From Arthrobacter sp. Bi26 (lineage in GTDB: Bacteria > Actinomycetota > Actinomycetes > Actinomycetales > Micrococcaceae), in NCBI RefSeq assembly GCF_918697925.1, contig NZ_CAKKMF010000059.1:1-32693 (forward strand): a DNA stretch of 32,693 nt. The letters run 5' to 3'. Numbering within the stretch: position 1 is the stretch's first letter; every line of letters starts with the position of its first letter. The position numbers were made by a program, and so were the translations under genes. Below are positions 24,482-31,394 of the stretch, piece after piece. The notes beneath the pieces were generated by a model, which did not search any database, had not been told where the DNA came from, and worked only from the letters and a program-made list of their open reading frames with translations.

Positions 24482-25698
24482 GGCCGCTCTTCGCCGGCGG
24501 AGGGTTCTTCGTTGAGGTAGCGGCGCGGCACCCGGGGGCTGATCCTGGTGACGATCTCGTAGTTGTTGGTGCCGGCAGCCCTGGCCCAGTCATCGGCCGT
24601 GGGTCCGCCGTCGGCGCCGTCGCCGAACAGCACCGCCTCGGCCCCGAGGATGCTCGGGCCTCCGGCCGCCACATGGCGGGGGCCGAGGTCGATCACCATC
24701 TGGTCCATCGCGATGCGCCCTACGACCGGATAGTTCACGCCCTCGACCCGGACCGGACCGCCGGTGGCAATGCGCGGCACGCCGTCGGCGTAGCCCAGCG
24801 GGATGAGTCCGAGGGTGCTGACGCCGTCCGTGCGGTAGTTCAGGCCGTAGGAAACGCCCTGCCCGGCGGGCACGTCCTTGCAGTGCGAAACCACAGTGCG
24901 GACCGTCATGGCCGGGCGCAGCCCGAGCTCGGCCGGGGTTTGTCCTTCGAACGGGGACAGCCCGTACAGGCCCAGGCCCACGCGGACCAAGTCAAAGTGG
25001 GTGTCCGGCCGGGAGAGGGTGGCCGGGGTGTTGGCCAGGTGGCGGACCTCGGGGTCCACGCCGGCGTCCTGGGCAACGGCGAGGACCTGACGGAACGCGG
25101 CGAGCTGCTCGTCGGTTTCGGGCCGTTCGGGTTCGTCGGCGACGGCCAGATGGGAGAAGATCCCCACGACCCGGAGCAGGCCTTGGTCCTGGTGTTCCAT
25201 GGCTTCACCCACCAGGCTGTCCCAGGCGTCGAGGGTGGCGCCGTTGCGGCCGAGCCCGGTGTCGACCTTCAGATGAACGCGGGCGGGCCGTTCCTGTTCG
25301 CGGGCGGCGGCCACGATCCGGTCCAGTTCCCAGCCCGAGCAGCCGATGTCGATTCCGGCGGCCACTGCGGCGGCGAAGTTGCTGTCCGGGGTGTGCAGCC
25401 AGGCCAGCAGCGGCGCCTCGATCCCGGCGGCGCGCAGGGCGAGGGCCTCGGAGATGTGGGCCACGCCCAGCCAGCTGGCCCCCGCACCGAGGGCCGCCCG
25501 GGCCACCTGGACGGCACCGTGCCCGTAGGCGTCGGCCTTGACCACGGCCATGACCTGCGCGGGTGAGGCCACGGCTGCGAGGCGGCGGACGTTGTGCCGG
25601 ATGGCGTCGAGGTCGATTACGGCCGAGCGCTCCTCAGCGTGGGCCGGCACTGCCGCCGATCCGGGCAGGAGATCGCCTGTTGCTGCTTGGTAAGTCAC
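24478..25698 (-). CDS. alr: Alanine racemase
   Basis: 406 residues. It interconverts L- and D-alanine with PLP and supplies D-Ala for peptidoglycan. AVVKADAYGHGA carries the PLP lysine, HLKVDTGLGRNG and ANTPATL line the barrel, and GVSYGLNYRTD holds the catalytic tyrosine. VGRIAMDQMVIDLG and LFGDG complete the C-terminal beta domain. The GTG start lies 6 nt after TAGAAT (25705-25710) with no ribosome site, so the operon alr-tsaE-tsaB-rimI-tsaD probably starts leaderless. An N-terminal extension of about 25 residues precedes the first strand. Confidence 0.96.
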   Translation of the reverse strand: MTYQAATGDLLPGSAAVPAHAEERSAVIDLDAIRHNVRRLAAVASPAQVMAVVKADAYGHGAVQVARAALGAGASWLGVAHISEALALRAAGIEAPLLAWLHTPDSNFAAAVAAGIDIGCSGWELDRIVAAAREQERPARVHLKVDTGLGRNGATLDAWDSLVGEAMEHQDQGLLRVVGIFSHLAVADEPERPETDEQLAAFRQVLAVAQDAGVDPEVRHLANTPATLSRPDTHFDLVRVGLGLYGLSPFEGQTPAELGLRPAMTVRTVVSHCKDVPAGQGVSYGLNYRTDGVSTLGLIPLGYADGVPRIATGGPVRVEGVNYPVVGRIAMDQMVIDLGPRHVAAGGPSILGAEAVLFGDGADGGPTADDWARAAGTNNYEIVTRISPRVPRRYLNEEPSAGEERP

Positions 25699-25704
25699 TT
25701 AACG

Positions 25705-25710
25705 ATTCTA
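25705..25710 (-). promoter_or_regulatory. -10 box of the alr-tsa operon, leaderless
   Basis: TAGAAT (near consensus) on the minus strand, 6 nt before the GTG of alr. Confidence 0.55.
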
Positions 25711-25755
25711 GGCGCGGCGCCGCGGGCCAAATAATCGGAGGCCCCGGCCACCACT

Positions 25756-25930
25756 GGACATGCCCTTCCTCCCCGCGGGACATGCCCATTCTTCACGCCC
25801 ACGAATGCGCACAACGGGAACAGGCCCACGCCTCGGCCCCAGCAGAGGACATGCCCACAGGTGGCAGCAACCCGGACCGGCACCCACCGCGGGACATGCC
25901 CATTCTTCACGCCCACGAATGCACAACGGG
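25756..25930. repeat. Intergenic GGACATGCCC repeat array (array 2)
   Basis: Core GGACATGCCC occurs at 25756-25765, 25778-25787, 25847-25856 and 25892-25901. A longer unit from CGGGACATGCCCATTC to ACAACGGG occurs twice (25776-25818 and 25890-25930). The second copy lacks two bases. The unit ends with CCCACGAATGCGCACAACGG, which recurs at 27959. The remaining 25931-26088 holds no gene that I can support, only a short inverted pair AACACC/GGTGTT (25958-25980). Confidence 0.93.
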
Positions 25931-26088
25931 TACAGAGTGCTCTCTCGTGAACGTCGCAACACCTTCCTGAACGTGGTGTTTATTGTGGGCCGTTCACGGC
26001 GAACGAACGATTGCGAGACTGGCTGATTTAAGATTCACAGGGTTTGCATCGCCCCTTCGTGCTGCATCGCTGGTTTGGCGGACAGCGG

Positions 26089-26532
26089 TCAGCCGATCCG
26101 CTCGGCCAGGGACACGATAATCCCCTCCGGACCGCGCACATAGGCCATGCGCCAGATGTGCTCGTACTGGCCGATGCCGCCGACCAGCCCGTAGCCGTCC
26201 GCGGCCAGCCGGTCGACGGTCCCCTGGAGGTCGTCGACCTCGAAGGCCACGTTGCGCAGCCCCAACTCATTGGCCATCGCCGCGGGCGATCCGGGCTGGT
26301 GGTCGGGCCGGACAAAGCTCGAGAGCTCCACCCGGGTACCTCCGTCGGGCGGCCGCAGCATGACGATCTCGGTGCGGGAGTCGGGGATGCCGATGACCGT
26401 GTCGAGGAACTCGCCCTCCACGAACATCCGCGTGCCCTCGACCTCGAGACCCAGCCCGACGAAGAACGCCGTCACCGCGTTGAGATCGGCAACAGTGATA
26501 CCGACACGATCGAAACGTCGTACATGTGACAT
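26089..26532 (-). CDS. VOC-fold protein (glyoxalase/bleomycin resistance/dioxygenase superfamily)
   Basis: 147 residues. It opens MSHVRRFDRVGITVADLNAVTAFF, the usual first beta-alpha unit of a VOC module. ELGLRNVAFEVDDLQGTVDRLAADGYGLVG begins the second, and YVRGPEGIIVSLAERIG ends it. The metal-ligand glutamate expected near the end is replaced within IIVSLAE, so a Glu may remain at the E of LAE. Substrate unknown. The start chosen is the ATG 9 nt after GGAGG. An ATG three codons earlier abuts GGAGG and is less likely. It belongs to the cassette bracketed by repeats. Confidence 0.87.
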   Translation of the reverse strand: MSHVRRFDRVGITVADLNAVTAFFVGLGLEVEGTRMFVEGEFLDTVIGIPDSRTEIVMLRPPDGGTRVELSSFVRPDHQPGSPAAMANELGLRNVAFEVDDLQGTVDRLAADGYGLVGGIGQYEHIWRMAYVRGPEGIIVSLAERIG

Positions 26533-26686
26533 GAGGTCCATCCTCCGGTGCTCATCTTGTCGATCCGTCCGAAGGGACGGAGCCGACGGGGATTCCCAAC
26601 ACAATCATCGGCGAAATCCTTCCGGCGCCCTGATTGAACAATCCGAAGGATTGGCAGACTGCCCCTTCTCCGACAAACACCGCGAT

Positions 26687-26720
26687 GCTGGCCTGAGTCC
26701 CGCCGGTGCGGGACGCCAGC
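26687..26720 (-). terminator. Hairpin downstream of the unknown gene at 26765-27229
   Basis: GTCCCGC-CGGT-GCGGGAC (26697-26714) is extended by GCTGGC/GCCAGC across a 4-nt bulge. The 26605-26764 gap holds no other feature. A short T-rich stretch follows on the minus strand. Confidence 0.55.
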
Positions 26721-26764
26721 CCGCAGCGGTCGCGGCGTCGCCCAAGACGCGGCGGTGAGCCCGG

Positions 26765-27229
26765 TCAGTACTCGCCCTTAATGACGAAGTAAGAGCCGCG
26801 GATAACGCCCGCCAGCTTCGACTTCTGGCGAGCGAACTTGAAGCGTGAGGCCAGTTCCTCCGGAATCTCCATGCCCTCGGCAAGTTTGAATCCGACCGCT
26901 CGCTTCCCGCCTTCCTCGATGCTGTACATGACGTTGATCGACAGCCCCGACTCGTAGAACACATAAGCCATCCGCAAACCGTCGACTTCGAACGCGGTCG
27001 CTTCGAGCGGGCGGGAGCCGATGACGATGTCACGCTCGTCCCTGAGGATGCGGCTCACCCTGTCGACCACCTCAGGCACCTCGTCTGCAGGGCTCACGGT
27101 GAAGACGTGGCCGTACTTGTTCCGGTAATAGCGGCCCTCGTTGGCGCGCAACCCGGCCAAGGCCTCGGCGACAGGAGACGATTCCAAGCCGACAGTAGAA
27201 ACGTTCTCGAAGTCAACGATGTACGGCAT
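26765..27229 (-). CDS. Conserved-looking protein of unknown function
   Basis: 154 residues. It begins MPYIVDFENVSTVGLESSPVAEALAGLR and continues as a mixed alpha/beta soluble protein without a signal peptide or membrane helix. Visible features are a RYYRNKYGHVF segment, a basic stretch SRILRDERDIVIGSRPLEA, and ARQKSKLAGVIRGSYFVIKGEY at the end. I do not recognise the family. The ATG has AGGAGG 6 nt upstream, a strong site, and the frame has normal codon use, so it is very probably a real gene. It is the middle gene of the repeat-bracketed cassette, on the minus strand like the VOC gene. Confidence 0.75.
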   Translation of the reverse strand: MPYIVDFENVSTVGLESSPVAEALAGLRANEGRYYRNKYGHVFTVSPADEVPEVVDRVSRILRDERDIVIGSRPLEATAFEVDGLRMAYVFYESGLSINVMYSIEEGGKRAVGFKLAEGMEIPEELASRFKFARQKSKLAGVIRGSYFVIKGEY

Positions 27230-27540
27230 GCGGGCCTCCTGGTCAGATGTGCTGGGACCAATCTAACGCGACGACGTGCTGCCCGGACGTCAGAACGCAC
27301 GTGCGTAGCGCGCCGATCCCCGTGACGGCCGACGCGGATAGGCGCAAAGCTGGGTTCCGGTCCAGCAGCCGGTGAAGGGGCCCTATAAGCACACGATTCG
27401 GATCGTTAGAAACCTCCGATGTTGAGGCGGATCCGTGAGCGGGCACCGGCATCCGCGGGACCGCCGAGATCTTTGCGCGGCACGATGGCATCGGCGAGGA
27501 TGAATGTGATCGCCCGTGCTGTGAGGAAGGAGTCGACGCG
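27230..27540. other. 311-bp divergent intergenic region without a recognised gene
   Basis: It lies between the unknown protein (minus) and the YCII-like gene (plus). It contains short GC-rich palindromes such as GCACGTGC (27297-27304) and a relatively AT-rich patch near 27380-27425. I see no convincing ORF, RNA gene or promoter pair. It could hold decayed coding sequence. Confidence 0.4.
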
Positions 27541-27882
27541 ATGACCAAGTATCTGATCTCGTTTCCGAGTGCCGCCATGGTCTTTCCTGACGAAGACCTG
27601 CAGGCCGTTTCGGATGCGGCGCATGCGGTCGTTCAGGAGGCGAAGGACGCCGGCGTCTGGGTGTTCGGCGGCGGCATCGATGAGAGCATCCCGCCCGTCA
27701 TGGTCGACGGCGATGGGACGGTGAGCGAGGGCACCCACCCGCAGACGACACAGCTCGAAGGCGGCTACTCGGTGCTGGAGCTGCCCTCGTACGATGCGGC
27801 CTTGGAGTGGGCCGCGAAGATCGCGGTCGCCTGCCGTTGCGCGCAGGAAGTGCGCGCTTTCCAATACGACCCCGCCAGCTAG
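27541..27882 (+). CDS. YCII-related domain protein
   Basis: 113 residues. It has the small ferredoxin-like fold of YCII/DGPF-type proteins: KYLISFPSAAM, a helix, AGVWVFGGGI, a hairpin, GGYSVLELPSYDAALEWAAKIAVACRCAQEVRAFQ. YCII-like proteins often act near sigma factors or degrade small substrates, but no sigma factor gene is here, so function is open. The ATG has GGAAGGAG 8 nt upstream. It is the last gene of the repeat-bracketed cassette; the repeat copy at 27959 follows 76 bp after its stop. Confidence 0.85.
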   Translation: MTKYLISFPSAAMVFPDEDLQAVSDAAHAVVQEAKDAGVWVFGGGIDESIPPVMVDGDGTVSEGTHPQTTQLEGGYSVLELPSYDAALEWAAKIAVACRCAQEVRAFQYDPAS

Positions 27883-27958
27883 GTCTCGGCCGGGTCTCCT
27901 CGTCGCTGGACTCGCGGTCGACATATTCGCGATCGCACGGATTTGTCGCGCTCGACGA

Positions 27959-28018
27959 CCCACGAATGCGCACAACGGGCACGGGTCCACGCATTTGGCT
28001 TGAACGGAGGACATGTCC
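27959..28018. repeat. Third repeat copy with a perfect GGACATGTCC palindrome
   Basis: CCCACGAATGCGCACAACGG (27959-27978) is identical to 25798-25817. It is followed by a related stretch (AC.GG.CCACGC) and then GGACATGTCC (28009-28018), the only fully palindromic core in the window. It lies between the YCII-like gene and the sugar kinase gene. Confidence 0.9.
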
Positions 28019-28060
28019 AGTGGTAACAGCAACGGCCCCGCCCAGGGCCCCCCGGCCCGT

Positions 28061-29152
28061 CTACGCGTCGGACAGGTGGGCGATGGTCGCCGTCGCCCGC
28101 CGCTGCGCCTCGGGCGGGACATCGCGCACGATCTCTTCCAGGAAGCGGTAGCGGCGAAGCCATTGGCTGCCCTGCCGTTCCTTCCGGGCGTTGGCCCGCT
28201 GCCACCAGTCGGCAATGTCCCCCCAGCCGGGTGCGGCAAGTGAGCCGCCAACCTCCTGGACGGCCAGGGCGGCGCACAGATTGGCGAAGCGGAGCCGGTC
28301 TCCCAGCGGCCAGCGGGCCAGGGAACCGACAATGAATGCCGCACCGAAGCAGTCACCGGCACCGGTGGGATCGTAGGCCCGGACAGGCAGGGACGGGACC
28401 CACTCTTCCTCCCCCGTTTCCGAATCCACGGCCATGGACCCCTGGGCGCCGAGGGTGACCACCGCCACCGGAACCCTCTCTGCGAGCGAGTACAGCGCGG
28501 ACCAGGGGTCGTCGCGGCCGGTGAAGTTCATAGCCTCATGCTGGTTCGGCATGAAGGCGTGGAAGTACTTCAGGTTGTCCAGCCGGGTCGAGGACCACGC
28601 GCCGGTGGGGTCCCAGCCGACATCGCCAAACAGCAGGACGCCGTTCTTGTGCGCGTCGACAGCCCACGGTTCGAGTTCCTCCCCCAGCTCCGCAACGGCT
28701 GCGAGCGCCGGCGGCGGGCATCCGACCAGCTCGGTGGAGGTCACCGGTGCCGGGTGCCCGTGCGTCACCATGGACCGGTCCTTCTCCACGCTCAAGGACA
28801 CCGTGACGGGCGAATGCCAGCCCGGCACACGCCGCGACAGGGACAGGTCCACATGTTCCTGGGCGGCGAGGATCTTCCAGTTGTAGTCGCCGTAGCCGTC
28901 ATCGCCGAACGCGGCGGCAAGACCGGTCCGCAGTCCCAGCCGGGACGCGGCGATCGCCTGGTTGGCGACACCCCCGGGGCAGCTGCCCATCCCGTCGCTC
29001 CAAATTTCCGTGCCCGGCTGCGGTGCGTGGGGCAGCCCGGTGAAGATAATGTCCTGGAACACCGTCCCGGTTAGGAGCAGGTCGAACCCGTCCGCGGCCG
29101 GGCTGCGGACGGCAGAGAGCGGATCAAAGCGCCGCGCCGGGGTCGCGTCCAT
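28061..29152 (-). CDS. PfkB-family carbohydrate kinase
   Basis: 363 residues from the ATG. DLLLTGTVFQDIIFTGLP and GGVANQAIAASRLGLRTGLAAAFGDDGYG form the N-terminal substrate-binding half. VAVVTLGAQGSMAV and YDPTGAGDCFGAAFIVG carry the ATP site, with the catalytic Asp in GAGD. The family phosphorylates sugars or nucleosides; the exact substrate is unknown. A C-terminal extension of about 40 residues (ADWWQRANARKERQGSQWL...) follows the fold. The ATG is chosen because it lies 7 nt after the -10 box TAGTGT (29160-29165). The gene is divergent from a family-4 glycosidase, which suggests a joint role in carbohydrate use. Confidence 0.9.
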   Translation of the reverse strand: MDATPARRFDPLSAVRSPAADGFDLLLTGTVFQDIIFTGLPHAPQPGTEIWSDGMGSCPGGVANQAIAASRLGLRTGLAAAFGDDGYGDYNWKILAAQEHVDLSLSRRVPGWHSPVTVSLSVEKDRSMVTHGHPAPVTSTELVGCPPPALAAVAELGEELEPWAVDAHKNGVLLFGDVGWDPTGAWSSTRLDNLKYFHAFMPNQHEAMNFTGRDDPWSALYSLAERVPVAVVTLGAQGSMAVDSETGEEEWVPSLPVRAYDPTGAGDCFGAAFIVGSLARWPLGDRLRFANLCAALAVQEVGGSLAAPGWGDIADWWQRANARKERQGSQWLRRYRFLEEIVRDVPPEAQRRATATIAHLSDA

Positions 29153-29159
29153 ATACGGC

Positions 29160-29165
29160 ACACTA
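29160..29165 (-). promoter_or_regulatory. -10 box of the PfkB-family kinase gene, leaderless
   Basis: TAGTGT on the minus strand, 7 nt before the ATG. Confidence 0.5.
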
Positions 29166-29220
29166 CGCTGTACCGCCGTCGAGGGAAACCGCGGGAACCG
29201 GGGCCCTGGCCTGCGGGGAA

Positions 29221-29226
29221 TAGACT
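29221..29226 (+). promoter_or_regulatory. -10 box of the family-4 glycosidase gene, leaderless
   Basis: TAGACT, 6 nt before the ATG at 29233. It lies 55 bp from the divergent -10 box. Confidence 0.5.
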
Positions 29227-29232
29227 GTCCGC

Positions 29233-30648
29233 ATGCGGCTCACGATCGCCGGCGGGGGCGGGTTCCGGGTCCCCCTGGTTTACCGGGCGCTCTCTGCCGG
29301 CCCTTTCGCGGGGCTGGTGCGGGAGCTGGTGCTCTACGACGTCGATCCCGCCAGGCTGGCGGCCATCGAGGCGGTCCTGGCCTCCCTGGCCCAGCAGGGT
29401 CCGCCGGGTTCCGGCCCGCAGGTCCGTGCCGTTTCCTCGCTCCCCGAGGCCCTCGACGGCGCAGACATGGTCTTCGCCGCCATCCGGCCCGGCGGCACGG
29501 CCGGGCGGACCGCCGACGAGCGGATCGCCCTGGACCTCGGACTCCTGGGCCAGGAAACCACCGGCCCCGGCGGCATCTCCTACGCTCTGCGGTCCATTCC
29601 GCCGATGCTGCGGCTCGCGGAGGAAATGCGGAGCCGCTGCCCCGCGGCGTGGCTGCTCAATTTCACCAACCCCGCCGGCATGGTCACCGAGGCCCTGGTC
29701 CCGGTGCTCGGGCCCAAGGTGATCGGGATTTGCGACTCCGCCAGCGGCCTGGTGCACCGCGCGGCGCGGGCTGCCGGCGTCGCCCTGCCGGAGGGCACGC
29801 TCGACGGCGTGGGCTACTACGGCCTGAACCACCTCGGCTGGCTATACCGGCTGGAGGCCGGAGGCCGGGACGCCCTCCCGGAGCTGCTCGCGGACCCTGC
29901 AGCGCTGTCGGGATTCGAGGAGGGCCGGTTGTTCCCGCCCGGGTTGCTGGCCGGGCTCGGCTGCCTGCCGAATGAGTACCTCTTCTACTACTACGACACG
30001 GCTCGAGCGGTGGCCGGCATGCGCGCAGCAGAGCAGACCCGAGGGGAATCCATCGCCCGGCAGCAGGCCGAGCTCTATCCCCGGCTGGCTGCCGCCGGAC
30101 CGGATGCTTTTGCACTTTGGGACGCCGCCCGGCTCTCACGCGAGGAAGGCTATCTCGCTGAAGCCCGCGCCTCCGGGGAACGCCGTGACGAGACCGACCT
30201 CGCCGGCGGCGGCTACGAGCGGGTGGCCCTGGCGGCCATGCGCGCCCTCTCCGGAGGCGGCGCGGCGGACCTGATCCTCAACACGCGCAACACTGTCAAC
30301 GCCGCCGGGTCCGCGGCACCGGAAGCGGGCGCCGCCGGGTCAGCAGTGCAGGCGGTGCCGGGATTGCCGGCCGACGCCGTCGTCGAAGTTCCGTGCACGG
30401 TGACGCCCGACGGCGCTGTGCCGGTCCCCCAGGATCGTCCGGCACCGGCACAACTGGAGCTGATGCGGCGCGTCAAGGAAGTCGAACGGCTCGTGGTGGA
30501 GGCGGCGACGGCCGGACGGCGGGAGGCAGCCCTCGCCGCGTTCGCCAGGCATCCGCTCGTGGATTCGGAGGTCCTCGCCGGCAAACTGCTGGCCGGTTAT
30601 GAAGCCGCGTTCCCGGAGCTGAGCCGTCTCTGGCACGGCGGCCAGTAA
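29233..30648 (+). CDS. Glycoside hydrolase family 4 protein (6-phospho-beta-glucosidase-like)
   Basis: 471 residues. The N-terminal Rossmann motif is LTIAGGGGFRVPLVYRAL. It is followed by DMVFAAIRPGG, GQETTGPGGISYALRSIP, AWLLNFTNPAGMVTEAL, GICDSA and YYGLNHLGW. The Cys of GICDS and the His of GLNHLGW are in the positions of the Mn2+ ligands of GH4, which uses NAD+ and an oxidation-elimination mechanism. The C-terminal part contains an Ala/Gly/Pro-rich insertion of about 30 residues (about 355-385) before VVEVPCTVTPDGAVPVP. GH4 enzymes split 6-phospho-glycosides, which fits uptake by a PTS. Divergent from the PfkB kinase. Confidence 0.93.
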   Translation: MRLTIAGGGGFRVPLVYRALSAGPFAGLVRELVLYDVDPARLAAIEAVLASLAQQGPPGSGPQVRAVSSLPEALDGADMVFAAIRPGGTAGRTADERIALDLGLLGQETTGPGGISYALRSIPPMLRLAEEMRSRCPAAWLLNFTNPAGMVTEALVPVLGPKVIGICDSASGLVHRAARAAGVALPEGTLDGVGYYGLNHLGWLYRLEAGGRDALPELLADPAALSGFEEGRLFPPGLLAGLGCLPNEYLFYYYDTARAVAGMRAAEQTRGESIARQQAELYPRLAAAGPDAFALWDAARLSREEGYLAEARASGERRDETDLAGGGYERVALAAMRALSGGGAADLILNTRNTVNAAGSAAPEAGAAGSAVQAVPGLPADAVVEVPCTVTPDGAVPVPQDRPAPAQLELMRRVKEVERLVVEAATAGRREAALAAFARHPLVDSEVLAGKLLAGYEAAFPELSRLWHGGQ

Positions 30649-30707
30649 CGGCCCGGGGCAGGAACGCTCGCGGCCAGTAACGATCCGCGGCCAGCGGGCC
30701 AGAACCC

Positions 30708-31262
30708 CTACAGCCTTCGGTACATCACTTGCAGGCCCACATAGCCCAGTTCCGGGTGGTTGAACGCCTCGGGAATGGTCGCGAGCACTTCGAAACCCAT
30801 GGATTTCCAGGCGGCAACGGCCCGGACATTGCTCTCCACCACGGCGTTGAACTGCATGGCCCGGAAGCCGGCGTCGCGCGCGGCCTCGAGCGAATAGGCG
30901 CAGAGGGCCCGGGCCAGTCCGCGGCCGGCCTGGGCGGGATGGACCATGTAGCCCGCGTTGGCGACATGGCTGCCGCCGCCGCCCTGGTTGGGGTGCAGCT
31001 CGCCGGTGCCAAGGATGGCACCCGCAGCCCGGTCACTGTCGCTGTCGCCGGGCCCGTCGGCGACAGCGACGAACGTCTGGCCCGGCGCCTGCTTGAACCA
31101 GCGCCCGCGGGCCTCGTCCTCGGCGGTGTCCCGGTCCCAGGTAAAAGTCTCCCCGGCCCGGATGACCGGTTCCAGAATCGCCCAGATCCCCGGCCAGTCC
31201 TCCGCGCGGGCCTCCCGGATTGTCCAGCCGGCTGCACGTTCAGGTTCTGTCGTTGCGCTCAC
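30708..31262 (-). CDS. GNAT family N-acetyltransferase
   Basis: 184 residues. WTIREARAEDWPGIWAIL begins the GNAT fold, GYMVHPAQAGRGLARALCAYSLEAARDAGFRAMQFNAV holds the acetyl-CoA loop (QAGRGLA), and SNVRAVAAWKSMGFEVLATIPEAF ends it. The substrate is unknown. A linker of about 15 residues rich in Asp, Gly and Ser (about 80-95) interrupts the beta-sheet. The GTG start lies 7 nt after TAACGT (31270-31275), with no ribosome site, so leaderless translation is likely. The open frame extends much further upstream in the shadow of mshA and is not coding there. Confidence 0.9.
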   Translation of the reverse strand: MSATTEPERAAGWTIREARAEDWPGIWAILEPVIRAGETFTWDRDTAEDEARGRWFKQAPGQTFVAVADGPGDSDSDRAAGAILGTGELHPNQGGGGSHVANAGYMVHPAQAGRGLARALCAYSLEAARDAGFRAMQFNAVVESNVRAVAAWKSMGFEVLATIPEAFNHPELGYVGLQVMYRRL

Positions 31263-31269
31263 AGCGGCC

Positions 31270-31275
31270 ACGTTA
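31270..31275 (-). promoter_or_regulatory. -10 box of the GNAT gene, leaderless
   Basis: TAACGT on the minus strand, 7 nt before the GTG at 31262. Confidence 0.5.
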
Positions 31276-31289
31276 GCAGTAAGCCCCGG

Positions 31290-31331
31290 TCCGGGAACGG
31301 ACCCGTGGCGCGATCCGGGAACGGAGCCGTG
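31290..31331. repeat. Direct repeat between GNAT gene and mshA
   Basis: TCCGGGAACGGACCCGTG (31290-31307) and TCCGGGAACGGAGCCGTG (31314-31331) differ at one position, with a 24-bp period. They lie upstream of the mshA promoter and could be a regulator site or a simple duplication. Confidence 0.75.
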
Positions 31332-31352
31332 AACCAGCCGGCACTTCAGGAG

Positions 31353-31358
31353 TAATGT
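31353..31358 (+). promoter_or_regulatory. -10 box of mshA
   Basis: TAATGT places transcription near 31365. That gives a leader of about 30 nt with the ribosome site GAGGAAAGGGGA in front of GTG 31395. Confidence 0.4.
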
Positions 31359-31394
31359 TTTATCGACATGCAGTCTGCAGAGGAAAGGGGAACC

